Assembly: GCA_031258795.1 (NCBI GenBank)
Contig: JAIRMI010000003.1
Location: 1 to 32,993, forward strand
Source of the DNA: Puniceicoccales bacterium
Lineage (GTDB): Bacteria; Verrucomicrobiota; Verrucomicrobiia; Opitutales; JAIRKQ01
Direction of reading: 5' to 3'
DNA length: 32,993 bases
Positions 7,765 through 16,690 of the stretch are shown piece after piece; position 1 is the first letter of the stretch; each line of letters starts with the position of its first letter. The notes below the pieces were generated by a model that ran no database searches, had not been told where the DNA came from, and saw nothing but the letters and a program-made list of their open reading frames with translations. Both the position numbers and the translations under genes were made by a program.

Positions 7765-9256
7765 TATTCATTCTTTTTTGTGGCAATTGCTTTGCTCGAT
7801 AGGCACTTTTTTCGAGAGCGAGGTGTCTCTCCGCCCATTTTGCTAGGCGTACAAATGGTAATCCGAGCAAGAGGTAAAAAAAGGCGACAATAATTCCAGG
7901 GATGAAAAAATCAAATGAGGAAGTGGACACCATTGTGTACGTCTTAGTCAACTCCACTATCGTGATCAAGGATACGAGGGATGATTCCTTTATTATGGCA
8001 ATGAAGTCATTTGTTAGGGAAGGTAGCACAAAGCAAAATGCCTGGGGAATAATGACATAGCGCAATGATTGCCATTGAGTCATGCCGAGAGCACGGGCTG
8101 CTTCCATTTGTCCTCCGGGTACAGCTTTCAGTCCTGCACGGAAATTTTCAGACTCGTAGGCTGCATAATTTAGGCCAAGTGCAACTATTCCAGCAACGAG
8201 CGGTTGGAGTGTAATGCCGATAAAAGGTAAGCCATAAAAAATGAAAAATAATTGTATGATCAGAGGTGTCCCGCGAATAGCTTCCACGAACATCGTTACA
8301 ATAAGCTGCATCCATCGCGGGGCATACAATTTGATGAGCACCAATATAAGGCCGAGCACAACGGCGAATATCATCCCACAGATAGACACTTCAATTGTTA
8401 CCATTGCAGCCTTGGTGAAAACCGGCAGCAACTTGGCATATTTTTGAAATTTACTGACAGACTGCTCCTGCTTAAATGTTTCGCGGGCATCGACTTCATT
8501 TCCATTCACAACTTTGGTGACATACCCGTCAAACAATGAATTACTCAATCCCCACTTTGAGACGATTGCCTGTATTTTTCCGTTTTTAATCAATTTGAAT
8601 AAGGCTTTGTCAATTTCTTCAATGAGCGAGTGATTGTCTTTTTTTACTGCTACTAAGTACTCAACTTTATCAAAATTATTTACAATTTTGAGCCCATCCA
8701 TGGCCATAAGGGAGTAAATTGCAGCCGGATAATCCAATACCACCGCATCCACTCTACCGTTTTTCAAATCAGCCAGTGCTCCGTATTCGTTGGGATATTC
8801 GAAAATTATTATATCTTTGTACTTCTTCAACACCCATTTGGGCCGAGAGCAACACAGTACTCCGACCTTCTTGCCTGAACATTGCTCAATGGACCTGATC
8901 TCTTCATCGTTCTCCGAGATAATGAGTGATAGGGGACAAGTGTAGTATGGAATCGAAAATAGAACGGCATTTTCGTTTTCCTCACTACGAAAAAAGCCCT
9001 CCACAATAGCATCGTATAAGCCATGATCCAGACCGGGAACTAGCCAAGCCCAATCATTTTGATAAAAAACTGAGGTCCTGTTCAACTGTTTGCAAACTTC
9101 ATCGACAATCTCTTTTTCAAAGCCAGTGAGCTGATTGTTTCCGTCGTAAAACACACTGGGAGCGCCGCTGTCCGTGTCGGCCGCCCAACGCAGCTCATTG
9201 CAATATGAGCCGTTGATGCAAATGAGTCCCAGGATAAAAATTAAAAATTTCTTCAT
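7751..9256 (-). CDS. polar amino-acid ABC transporter: fused substrate-binding protein and permease (GlnH-GlnP type)
   Basis: The protein of 501 residues carries a signal peptide (1-19) and a periplasmic binding domain of the polar amino-acid family (about 20-240). That domain includes the pattern WAWLVPGLDHGLYDAIVEGF and FSIPYYTCPLSL. After a linker comes a permease domain (about 278-475) with several membrane helices. It contains EAIRGTPLIIQLFF (325-338) and the EAA loop EAARALGMTQWQSLRYVIIP (385-404), which contacts the ATPase. Fusion of binding protein to permease is known for GlnP-type transporters. The next gene, one base away, encodes the ATPase. Substrate is probably glutamine or another polar amino acid but cannot be read with certainty. 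The start has an ordinary signal peptide. Confidence 0.92.
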   Translation of the reverse strand: MKKFLIFILGLICINGSYCNELRWAADTDSGAPSVFYDGNNQLTGFEKEIVDEVCKQLNRTSVFYQNDWAWLVPGLDHGLYDAIVEGFFRSEENENAVLFSIPYYTCPLSLIISENDEEIRSIEQCSGKKVGVLCCSRPKWVLKKYKDIIIFEYPNEYGALADLKNGRVDAVVLDYPAAIYSLMAMDGLKIVNNFDKVEYLVAVKKDNHSLIEEIDKALFKLIKNGKIQAIVSKWGLSNSLFDGYVTKVVNGNEVDARETFKQEQSVSKFQKYAKLLPVFTKAAMVTIEVSICGMIFAVVLGLILVLIKLYAPRWMQLIVTMFVEAIRGTPLIIQLFFIFYGLPFIGITLQPLVAGIVALGLNYAAYESENFRAGLKAVPGGQMEAARALGMTQWQSLRYVIIPQAFCFVLPSLTNDFIAIIKESSLVSLITIVELTKTYTMVSTSSFDFFIPGIIVAFFYLLLGLPFVRLAKWAERHLALEKSAYRAKQLPQKRMNINGR

Positions 9257-9257
9257 C

Positions 9258-10022
9258 TCACATGTATCTTTTTAGAAAGCGTTTCGTGCGTTCATCTTTC
9301 GGAGATATAAAAATTTCATCTTCATCGGAAATTTCTACTATTTGTCCGTTTTCGATGTATATTATGTAATCGGATGCGTCGCGTGCAAATTTCATCTCAT
9401 GGGTGACTATCACTTGGGTCATGCCATCTCTGTCAAGGTTGCGCATTACCTGTAAAACTTCCTCAACCATTTCGGGATCCAATGCCGAAGTAGGCTCGTC
9501 GTAGAGCATTAGTATGGGATTCATTGCAAGGGCACGTGCGATAGCGACTCTCTGCTTCTCTCCGCCGGAGATGCTCCAGGGATGGCGCTTGTGGAAACTT
9601 GCAAGCCCGACCTTTTCCAATAGTTCCATGCCTTGTTTACGGGAAAGTTCCCGGGATTGCTTTTTAACCACCATTGGGGCGAGCATGATGTTTTCAAGCA
9701 AAGTTTTGTGAGGAAACAGGTTGAAAGATTGAAAGACCATACCAATGCTCTGTCGCAGCTGGTGGGCTCGCTCAAGGAAAGTTTTGTAATCCACAAGTGC
9801 CAATTTTGATGAGATAGATATGCCGTTTATGGAAATTTCGCCACCATCCAAAGTTTCTAAACAATTTAGGCAGCGTAGCAGCGTAGACTTTCCGCATCCA
9901 GATGCACCAACTATGGAGACCAAATCTCCGCTTTCGATGTTGAAGCTTATGTTCTTTAGGACTGGATATTCACAGTAATTTTTAGATAAATTCTTTACCT
10001 GTATAAGTGGATCTTCGTTCAT
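9258..10022 (-). CDS. glnQ: polar amino-acid ABC transporter ATPase
   Basis: A complete ABC ATPase of 254 residues. Walker A GASGCGKST is at 39-47, the Q-loop Gln at 98, the signature ISGGEKQ at about 151-157, Walker B LMLYDEPTSALDP at 171-183 and the switch His at 208. Length and motifs match the GlnQ/HisP group that imports polar amino acids. It is upstream of, and separated by one base from, the fused binding-protein/permease gene, so both are likely made from one transcript. The lspA gene ends 21 bases upstream on the same strand, so read-through from the ileS operon is possible. The name glnQ describes the family, not a proven substrate. Confidence 0.93.
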   Translation of the reverse strand: MNEDPLIQVKNLSKNYCEYPVLKNISFNIESGDLVSIVGASGCGKSTLLRCLNCLETLDGGEISINGISISSKLALVDYKTFLERAHQLRQSIGMVFQSFNLFPHKTLLENIMLAPMVVKKQSRELSRKQGMELLEKVGLASFHKRHPWSISGGEKQRVAIARALAMNPILMLYDEPTSALDPEMVEEVLQVMRNLDRDGMTQVIVTHEMKFARDASDYIIYIENGQIVEISDEDEIFISPKDERTKRFLKRYM

Positions 10023-10043
10023 CTCTGTGATAATTCCGGTACG

Positions 10044-10541
10044 CTAATAAAACATGATTTTCAGTTCCTTCCTGGTTCCTGAGAGGATAGTAAATAAAAA
10101 ATATATAAAAATGCCAGAACAAATCGATGCATCGGCGATATTAAATACTGGCCAGCAAAAAGTTCCCAGCCTGAGATCTATAAAATCGACAACGTGTCCG
10201 TACAATAAGCGATCTATTATATTTCCCGCTATGCCGGCGCATATCATCCCGAAAGCAAATTGGTTGCCCCATTGCTTTATTTCCAAACGTTTCCGCAAAG
10301 CGAAAATCGCCACCAGTACAAAAATTCCGATAATTCCAAGCAATACCCCATTGCCTTGGAGTATGCTCCAAGCTGCCCCGCTGTTCCGCGTATATGACAG
10401 AAAAAAGAACTTCGGTAAAACTGTAATCCTTCGGCCAACGAGCCACCTATTTGCCAAGAATTTGGCAACCTGATCGCTTGTTAGGGTAACCAACAAAACG
10501 ACATAAAACAAAGGATATTCCCCAAACTTATTCCTCTTCAT
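10044..10541 (-). CDS. lspA: lipoprotein signal peptidase (signal peptidase II)
   Basis: This inner-membrane aspartic peptidase removes signal peptides from prolipoproteins after lipidation. From ATG 10541 it has 165 residues and four membrane helices. Family motifs are SDQVAKFL near the start, TRNSGAAWSIL (51-61) and GNIIDRLLYGHVVDFID (106-122) carrying catalytic D119. FNIADASI carries D137, 18 residues later, the same spacing as in E. coli. An upstream in-frame ATG (10583) would add 14 residues and overlap the DksA-like gene by 56 bases. The chosen start overlaps it by 14 and gives the usual short N-terminus. It is third in the ileS - DksA-like - lspA operon. Confidence 0.95.
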   Translation of the reverse strand: MKRNKFGEYPLFYVVLLVTLTSDQVAKFLANRWLVGRRITVLPKFFFLSYTRNSGAAWSILQGNGVLLGIIGIFVLVAIFALRKRLEIKQWGNQFAFGMICAGIAGNIIDRLLYGHVVDFIDLRLGTFCWPVFNIADASICSGIFIYFLFTILSGTRKELKIMFY

Positions 10542-11238
10542 AGTCGGAAAATTCATTCCCACCGTCGGATTGTTCAGCTTCAAATAACGAAAGCGTTGTC
10601 CGTTCCTTGGTAACTTTGGTGCGTTCCTGCTCCTCTTGGCCCTGCTTAGAGAACCTCGTGAAGGGGACGACCGCCAGGCGTTCCGCTTCGATCGGCCTCC
10701 CAGTTAGTTCACATATCCCATAGGTACCGTTATGTATGCGCTGGATGGCCTTTTCTATTTCCGCTATGGCTTCCTGCTCGCTCGACATCAAGCTTAGAGC
10801 GAAGCCGGAATCAAAGGTCTCCACATCGAGATCGTTGACTGATCCTGTGCCACGGGACAGGTGCTCCTTCGTTAGGCGAGACAATCCTTGTTTCGCATCG
10901 GATTTCAATTTTAGCAAAAGTTTGTAGTATTTCCGGTATTTCATTGGCACTTCCGATGGATCCTTGTCTCGCGTTTCCGTTTGCTTGGAAATATTTGGAT
11001 TAAAGCCTAAAATATCCGCTATGGAAGCGGCACCGATTTTTTGCGGAGTGGTACTCTTGGGCGCAACGATATCGTGTTTAACCTCGATAACTTCTTTCTG
11101 CGAATCCTTTTCTTCTATCTCGGCCTGCTCAGTTTTTTGCCGAATTATTTGGCGAACATCTTCGAGTGTGAATGCCATGCTATTCTGTGCTTTGGTCCGC
11201 CTGCCAGTCAGGCTATGGTTCTGTGCAATTTTATCCAT
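10528..11238 (-). CDS. TraR/DksA-family protein with degenerate zinc finger
   Basis: This protein of about 236 residues has a charged, probably flexible N-terminal half (about 1-100) and a DksA-like C-terminal module. The module has a coiled-coil region (about 101-172), then GTYGICELTGRPIEAERLAV. In DksA two Cys pairs bind zinc. Here only the first Cys remains (C178 when counted from 11244), its partner is Thr, and the later pair is Ser/Gly in RFSKQGQEE. Members with C-x-x-T are, to my knowledge, common in this phylum and in Bacteroidota, so this is a lineage feature rather than damage. A TTG (11244) and an ATG (11238) compete as start; an ATG at 11178 is also possible. The role is presumably RNA polymerase modulation. 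Confidence 0.85.
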   Translation of the reverse strand: MDKIAQNHSLTGRRTKAQNSMAFTLEDVRQIIRQKTEQAEIEEKDSQKEVIEVKHDIVAPKSTTPQKIGAASIADILGFNPNISKQTETRDKDPSEVPMKYRKYYKLLLKLKSDAKQGLSRLTKEHLSRGTGSVNDLDVETFDSGFALSLMSSEQEAIAEIEKAIQRIHNGTYGICELTGRPIEAERLAVVPFTRFSKQGQEEQERTKVTKERTTLSLFEAEQSDGGNEFSDYEEE

Positions 11239-11251
11239 AGGCAAATCTTTT

Positions 11252-14059
11252 TTACATTAAATTGCTGTACTTGGTTTTTAGGGCAACCAAGCTATCTTTC
11301 GAAACTTTTCCGAAGTTTCCGGCATCGAACAACTGCTCGCACCATTTCCAGCTACGTGGACATTTTGCTCCACGGGCACCTTCAACGGTAATATTCGTTG
11401 TTTCGCCGGACTTGAAATGCAACTCCACCTGGGAAACGATGAACATTTCTTCGAGTATGTCACTGTGTTTTTTCAACACATTGGCGTATTTGTTGCCATC
11501 TCCGCAGGTTATAATAACCCGAGCATCTAGGGACTGGCCGATTAACTTGCTCTGCCTCGCGCGCTCAAGCTGTTCGTTGACACCATCGCGAAACTTCAGA
11601 ATCAAGTCAATTTCCCCTTCTTCAGCTTCAAAATTTTCGAAGAAGTCGAAATTCGGCCAATCAAGCAGTTGCACGTGTCGATCGGAAAATTCCGAATCCG
11701 TCAGTAAAAATGCCAAAGCTTCGTCGCAGGTAAAAGTCAAAATTGGTGACAGCAGAGCAATCAAAGTGTTTACTATTATGAATATGGCCGACTGGGATGA
11801 TCTTCGCTCATTGGAGTTAAAAGCGTGCGTGTAAAGCCTATCTTTGAGAATATCGTGGTAAATGCTGGACAGTTCGACGGAGCAAAAGCGGTTGACCAAC
11901 TGGTACACCCTATGCAGGTCAAAGCTGGTGTAGGCAGCATTTGCTTCTCCTACGAGCTGTCGAGTTTTTTGCAAAATCCACTTGTCCAAGATGGTCATTT
12001 CTTTTGGTTCAAATTTATCAGATTTTGCGTCGAAATCGTAGAGATTGCCGATCTGAAAGCGAATAGTATTTCTAATCGTCCTATAGGCGGAAGCGACGTG
12101 GTCAAATATGGCATCCGACAAGGTAACATCCGTTCTGAAATCCTCAGAGGCAACCCACAGGCGAACAACGTCGGCTCCAAACTTATTGACATAATCATCG
12201 GCCGTTTGCGGCTTGTTGGCACTCTTTGACACCTTGTTTCTACTTTCGTCAACGACGAAGCCATGGGTCAAAATTGTTTTGAATGGCGCCCGGCCATTTT
12301 CCGAAATTACACTCGTACACAGCGATGACTGGAACCAGCCGCGATGCTGATCGCTTCCCTCTAAGTACAAGTCAGCGGGCCAGCTCAGGTCGGCATTATT
12401 TTTGAGTACGGCCCTGTGGCTATTACCGGAGTCAATCCATACATCCAGTGTATCTGTGGACTTGTGGATGGTGGCGATGTCCCAGGATTCGGGCACATCT
12501 ATGCCCGACAAAATTTCTTTAACATCCGCTTTAAACCAAAAATCCGAACCGTAACGGCCAATTTTTTTAGCAATTCCTCCTATGACGTTCCTATCCAGCA
12601 GTGGGTCTCCTTCAGCGGTGTAAAAAACCGGCAAGGGAATGCCCCAGGCTCGTTGCCTGCTTATGCACCAATCGGGGCGCGTTTCGATTGCGCCGCGGAT
12701 TCGATTTTCTCCCCATGCGGGCACCCAGGAAACGGTTCCAACGGCATCGAGCAGCCTTTTTCTCAGATTATTTTTATCGAGGGCGATGAACCATTGTGCC
12801 ATTGCTCTGAAGATCACAGGTGTCTTCGATCGCCAGCAATATGGGTATTGGTGGGCAATTTCCGATTTATGCACCAGGGCACCGACTTTTCCTAATAGTT
12901 CAATTACCCTATCGTTTGCTATGCACTTTCCTGGGGACTCTTCCAGGACACTGATGCCAACTAATTCCTGTGGAATTTGCCCGTCGTTGGCATAGCACCC
13001 CTCGTCATCTATGGGGGAGTAAATGTCAAGGCCGTAGGCCAACCCAGTGGTATAGTCTTCGAGGCCATGACCCGGAGCAGTGTGGACACAGCCTGTACCC
13101 GCGTCGGTGGTGACATAGGAAGCGAGCACAACCTTACTTTTCCGTTCGATTATTGGATGTTTGGTGGACAAGTGCTCCAAATCTGTGCCCTTGAAAGTCC
13201 TGCGCCCTTCACACTGAAGCGCGCATTCTTGGGAAAATTTTTCCACTAGGTTTGCAGCAACAATGTAATACCCATCCCTTACTTTGAGTGCAGTGTAGGT
13301 GAAATCGGGATGAACGGCAATAGCCAAATTGGAGGGGATTGTCCACGGTGTAGTGGTCCATATTACCATGTAAGTATCATCGCCGAGAGCAAGCTTTTGC
13401 GCCGAATTCTTATCCAGCTTAAATCTTACCCAAATGGATTTGCTAACATGGTTTTTGTACTCTATTTCTGCTTCGGCGAGTGCAGTTTTGCATGGAATTG
13501 ACCAATAAACGGGCTTTTTCCCTCGATAGATTTGCCCCTGCTCCACACAATCGGCGAAAAAATTTATTACGGTCTCCTCGTAGGCTGGATCCATGGTGCA
13601 GTATTCGTGCTTCCAATCCGCTAAAATTCCGAGTCGTTCGAACTGCTTGCGCTGCTTCTTTATGTAACTTTTGGAAAAATTTGCACACTCCTGCCTCAGG
13701 GAAAGGGGGTCGAGCTTTTTATTTTGCTGATTTAGTTCCTTCGACACTTTGTGTTCGATGGGCAGCCCGTGGCAGTCCCAGCCGGGTACATAGGGCGTAC
13801 GAAACCCAACCATGGAGCGATGCCTAACAATTATATCTTTTAAAATTTTGTTCAAGGCCGTCCCGATGTGTACGTCTCCGTTCGTGAATGGCGGCCCATC
13901 GTGCAAAACAAACACTTTTCCATTGGCGTTTTTTTTCTGAATTTTATTGTACACGCCTTCCCTTGCCCACAACTCTATTCGCTTTGGCTCCCTTTTTACC
14001 AGATCCGCTCGCATAGGGAAATTTGTTTTCGGCAAATTTAACGTATCCTTTATATCCAT
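11252..14059 (-). CDS. ileS: isoleucyl-tRNA synthetase
   Basis: A class I aminoacyl-tRNA synthetase of about 935 residues that charges tRNA-Ile and edits Val-tRNA. In numbering from the upstream TTG (14080), the HIGH-type motif is HIGT (71-74). The editing domain has WTTTPWTIPSNLA (241-253), the active-site region has LYLEGSDQHRGWFQSS, and the KMSKS loop reads KVSKS (616-620). The extreme C-terminus, where bacterial IleS usually has a four-Cys zinc knuckle, reads KCPRSWKWCEQLF and lacks the second pair. I chose ATG 14059 because the residues before it look non-conserved. It heads the operon with the DksA-like gene (13 bases downstream) and lspA. The small gene at 14205 is divergent. Confidence 0.96.
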   Translation of the reverse strand: MDIKDTLNLPKTNFPMRADLVKREPKRIELWAREGVYNKIQKKNANGKVFVLHDGPPFTNGDVHIGTALNKILKDIIVRHRSMVGFRTPYVPGWDCHGLPIEHKVSKELNQQNKKLDPLSLRQECANFSKSYIKKQRKQFERLGILADWKHEYCTMDPAYEETVINFFADCVEQGQIYRGKKPVYWSIPCKTALAEAEIEYKNHVSKSIWVRFKLDKNSAQKLALGDDTYMVIWTTTPWTIPSNLAIAVHPDFTYTALKVRDGYYIVAANLVEKFSQECALQCEGRRTFKGTDLEHLSTKHPIIERKSKVVLASYVTTDAGTGCVHTAPGHGLEDYTTGLAYGLDIYSPIDDEGCYANDGQIPQELVGISVLEESPGKCIANDRVIELLGKVGALVHKSEIAHQYPYCWRSKTPVIFRAMAQWFIALDKNNLRKRLLDAVGTVSWVPAWGENRIRGAIETRPDWCISRQRAWGIPLPVFYTAEGDPLLDRNVIGGIAKKIGRYGSDFWFKADVKEILSGIDVPESWDIATIHKSTDTLDVWIDSGNSHRAVLKNNADLSWPADLYLEGSDQHRGWFQSSLCTSVISENGRAPFKTILTHGFVVDESRNKVSKSANKPQTADDYVNKFGADVVRLWVASEDFRTDVTLSDAIFDHVASAYRTIRNTIRFQIGNLYDFDAKSDKFEPKEMTILDKWILQKTRQLVGEANAAYTSFDLHRVYQLVNRFCSVELSSIYHDILKDRLYTHAFNSNERRSSQSAIFIIVNTLIALLSPILTFTCDEALAFLLTDSEFSDRHVQLLDWPNFDFFENFEAEEGEIDLILKFRDGVNEQLERARQSKLIGQSLDARVIITCGDGNKYANVLKKHSDILEEMFIVSQVELHFKSGETTNITVEGARGAKCPRSWKWCEQLFDAGNFGKVSKDSLVALKTKYSNLM

Positions 14060-14204
14060 CGCGGGAGTCAATAGGAGCAAATTGGGGAAAGTCGAGAAAA
14101 TATTTATAATTTTAACATTATGTTTATAATAATAGTCAGACGCTAAACCGCAGCATGGATATGATTGACAATTTGCAATTAGTTTATATAATGGGGTGAC
14201 TCGA

Positions 14205-14537
14205 ATGAAAGAATTTATTGAACTTTTTCAAAATATCGCCAAAGATAAGAAGACGGCAGCGACCATAAAAGAAGGATTGGATAAGGCGGTTCAGTGGTTG
14301 GATAAGGCCCAGGAATGGCTTTCCAAGACTCCAAAGGATGAGTTTAATAAAACTGTCACGGCTGCCAGAGAGCATGCCCGTGAAAAATTGGCGAACATGG
14401 TACGCGAAGGCAAGATAAATAAGGAGTATTTGGAAAAAGCGCACAGGTTACGCATGATTTTTCCTTCGGATTTTACCCGTAAGTGGGAAGAAATCGTCAA
14501 CATGTACTACGACGAATACAAAGACGAGGCAAAGTAA
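14205..14537 (+). CDS. small helical protein of unknown function
   Basis: This 110-residue protein is very rich in Lys, Glu and Ala and predicted by eye to be almost entirely alpha-helical, with no signal peptide or membrane span. Segments such as EGLDKAVQWLDKAQEWLSK and AREHAREKLANMVREGKINK have an amphipathic repeat, resembling phasin-like or coiled-coil proteins. The ATG at 14205 is preferred over the GTG at 14196 because GGGG lies about eight bases before it. It is divergent from ileS and convergent with the protease-like gene at 14600. I do not recognise a family. Confidence 0.7.
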   Translation: MKEFIELFQNIAKDKKTAATIKEGLDKAVQWLDKAQEWLSKTPKDEFNKTVTAAREHAREKLANMVREGKINKEYLEKAHRLRMIFPSDFTRKWEEIVNMYYDEYKDEAK

Positions 14538-14599
14538 GGTATAGTTTCTGTATTGCTTTTTGGAAAAACAACGCATGTAATCCACGCCTTAAAACAAAC

Positions 14600-15718
14600 C
14601 TAAGCCGCCTGAAGTGCAAAATCTTTTAACCTCTGTTGGTCTTCCGCTGATTGGCAATAAATAATATCATAAAAAGGCTGATTGCTGAGAAATTTTGGCA
14701 AGCTGTTTTCTGGTAAAAAAGCCGGCTCACTTCTCTCGGAATCCAGCAAAACCCACTGCCCCGTTGATAATTTTCTAATACAGACAAAATGTCCTTCTTG
14801 GCCGACTATTATTCGATCGATGTTTTGAGGTAAGTCATTTCTTGCTATTGCTTCCAAAAGTTCTCTTTTCTCTTGGGAAACATCTTCTGCCGTACCATCC
14901 CTTATTTCTTCTCGTCTTATACTTTCCACATGTAGCTTTACTCCTTTCGTTTGCATTGCCAGGGAATGGGTAAGAACGGCCGGATCTGTCCCATTTACAG
15001 GCGAAAAAGATTTTTTAAGCTCATTCTTAATCCCTCCCAACTCTTTAACTCCATCTAAAATTTTAGACTCAGTTTGTGGTAGCTGCATAAGACCGGCTAT
15101 TGCGGAGATTCTCATGTCAAAGAATTTATCTATATTTTCCATATGATTAGCGAAGTTTTCAATTGGCCTGCCTTCTCTCAGTGCTTCAATCTGACCTGCC
15201 AGTGCATCAACACTTTCGATGGCGAAATTAATTTTACTCAGTGCATCATTTATGTATTTTTCGGCTGTTTTTCTTTTTCCTAGATCTTCCAGCCCGGCAA
15301 GCAAATTCTTTAATTCATTTAAAATGGCGCCAGCATTTCCCATCGCCGAGATTAGAGAATCTTTCTTCGTAAAACATGCATAAACAGCCTGAGATTCGAC
15401 CAATTCTTTTGAGGAGAAGATGGGTTTCCCAAGCAGATGATTTAGCGCACATATTCCACAAGAATTGGCCCCTCCCTTTTGGGTTTCAAAATACAGTTCG
15501 TCCATGTAAGCAGGATGTGAGGTAAAAACCTCCGGAGGTATACAATATTCTACTTCTGTTTTTCGATTGTTTGCAGTTCTCTTCAATAGCGCTTGGCTAA
15601 TTCGGTTTGTTCCGGGATCTTTTGCTATTGCGGCATCTTTGCCATGAACCAGCGCTCCAATGTGGCATAAATATGCCGGGAACAATAAATTAAGCCATAC
15701 CACTCGCCTCACAGACAC
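14600..15718 (-). CDS. Josephin-like cysteine protease, candidate deubiquitinase effector
   Basis: The reading frame of 372 residues has a hydrophobic N-terminus (about 6-25), then a segment QKGGANSCGICALNHLLG. This aligns with the catalytic-Cys block of Josephin deubiquitinases such as ataxin-3 (C, then LN.LL at the same spacing); the nucleophile would be C87 and a candidate oxyanion Gln is Q80. Near the end, GHFVCIRKLSTGQWVLLDS matches the second Josephin block, with H310 and D326 in place of the family's His and Asn. About 220 residues separate Cys and His, against about 105 in ataxin-3, the extra part being a helical insert. The GTG start overlaps the previous frame by 29 bases, and no ATG or clear ribosome site is seen. 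It may be translated by coupling, or be the 3' part of a frameshifted gene. Confidence 0.7.
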   Translation of the reverse strand: MSVRRVVWLNLLFPAYLCHIGALVHGKDAAIAKDPGTNRISQALLKRTANNRKTEVEYCIPPEVFTSHPAYMDELYFETQKGGANSCGICALNHLLGKPIFSSKELVESQAVYACFTKKDSLISAMGNAGAILNELKNLLAGLEDLGKRKTAEKYINDALSKINFAIESVDALAGQIEALREGRPIENFANHMENIDKFFDMRISAIAGLMQLPQTESKILDGVKELGGIKNELKKSFSPVNGTDPAVLTHSLAMQTKGVKLHVESIRREEIRDGTAEDVSQEKRELLEAIARNDLPQNIDRIIVGQEGHFVCIRKLSTGQWVLLDSERSEPAFLPENSLPKFLSNQPFYDIIYCQSAEDQQRLKDFALQAA

Positions 15719-16394
15719 CTGATAATGCGCCTGTTAATTCTGGCGCAAGTTTTTTTGCTAGGTCGAGAAGACTATCAATATAAAAAAATTTTTCATAAAT
15801 GTCCCCTAGCGACATCTTGCCCCCTTCTGAGATCCATCGTCGCAGAGCAGCGGCAGAATCCTCGTCACTATCTTCTGGGTCTATGTTGCTTATGCCTTCG
15901 AGAAAAGCCCTTTTCGTTTCCTCAACGTTTTTCCCAAGAATTGCGCAATAATCTTCGAAAGTAACTCCTGCCTGCTTAAAGGCTTCTACTAGCCCATTGC
16001 GAACTTCTAAACTTAGAGCTCCAAATTCCTTTTCTGCGATGGCTATAAGTTCTCCTGGTAAAGATCCTAATTTTTGCACGAACGGTTCAACGAAGTCTTT
16101 TAACTGAAATTTGGAAAGTTTATTATAATTAGTAAAACTAGTAACGATTTTTGCCTTATTTAAAGCCCATACGCTTGATATGAGGGTATTGACGTCTTCT
16201 TGTACCTTTTTTAAATGCTGTTCTCGCAGCGCTTGCAAATTTAGTTCCCTCTCTTCTTTTCCTACTTCGTCGACAATTTTATGCGTTGTTTGAAAAAATA
16301 TTCCCTTTCCAGGCTCGATTATTTTTTGGCAAAGTTGATTGCGGTATTGAGCTAGGATTCGTTTACCAATTTCATCTGGAGAATTTGCCTCCAC
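15690..16394 (-). CDS. helical protein of unknown function, probably part of the protease locus
   Basis: The frame encodes 234 residues from a GTG at 16394 that has no convincing ribosome site. In fact the frame is open upstream to 16490 without an ATG, and reads through the end of the next upstream frame. The protein is charged and helical (for example EELNLQALREQHLKKVQEDV-like stretches) with no signal or membrane segment and an acidic loop (DPEDSDEDS). It overlaps the Josephin-like frame at its 3' end. I recognise no domain. It is either a separate coupled gene or the middle of one large protein whose gene has suffered frameshifts. Confidence 0.5.
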   Translation of the reverse strand: MEANSPDEIGKRILAQYRNQLCQKIIEPGKGIFFQTTHKIVDEVGKEERELNLQALREQHLKKVQEDVNTLISSVWALNKAKIVTSFTNYNKLSKFQLKDFVEPFVQKLGSLPGELIAIAEKEFGALSLEVRNGLVEAFKQAGVTFEDYCAILGKNVEETKRAFLEGISNIDPEDSDEDSAAALRRWISEGGKMSLGDIYEKFFYIDSLLDLAKKLAPELTGALSGVCEASGMA

Positions 16395-16432
16395 CGAGCC
16401 GCACGCTAGCCGGTCGATTTCTCCACACGCCG

Positions 16433-16690
16433 CTAGTATAATTTCCTGAAGCCGACCCGCACATCGCCTCCATGGTCGCGTACCGTGGAATCAATAGATG
16501 CTAAAGCAACTTTCAGCGAAATAATTTGCTCACTTACTTCTGAGGTTGGATTGGATATTCTTTCAAGTTGAGCCAATTCATCCTTTAAAATTTTTGCACG
16601 AACAACGATATGCTTTAGAAGCTGCCTTTCTTCTTCAGAAATTTGCTCGTATCTACTTTTACGGTGTCGCTTTAAAGATGAAATCCCCAA
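16433..16690 (-). CDS. short charged frame of unknown function, probable gene segment
   Basis: This 85-codon frame has a TTG as its only plausible start. It is open upstream to 16714, sharing about 56 bases with the preceding frame, and downstream overlaps the open part of the next frame by about 57 bases. The product is a basic/charged helical sequence (YEQISEEERQLLKHIVVRA). Absence of a proper start, small size and mutual overlaps suggest it is an internal stretch of a larger gene now out of frame rather than an independent gene. Confidence 0.4.
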   Translation of the reverse strand: MGISSLKRHRKSRYEQISEEERQLLKHIVVRAKILKDELAQLERISNPTSEVSEQIISLKVALASIDSTVRDHGGDVRVGFRKLY

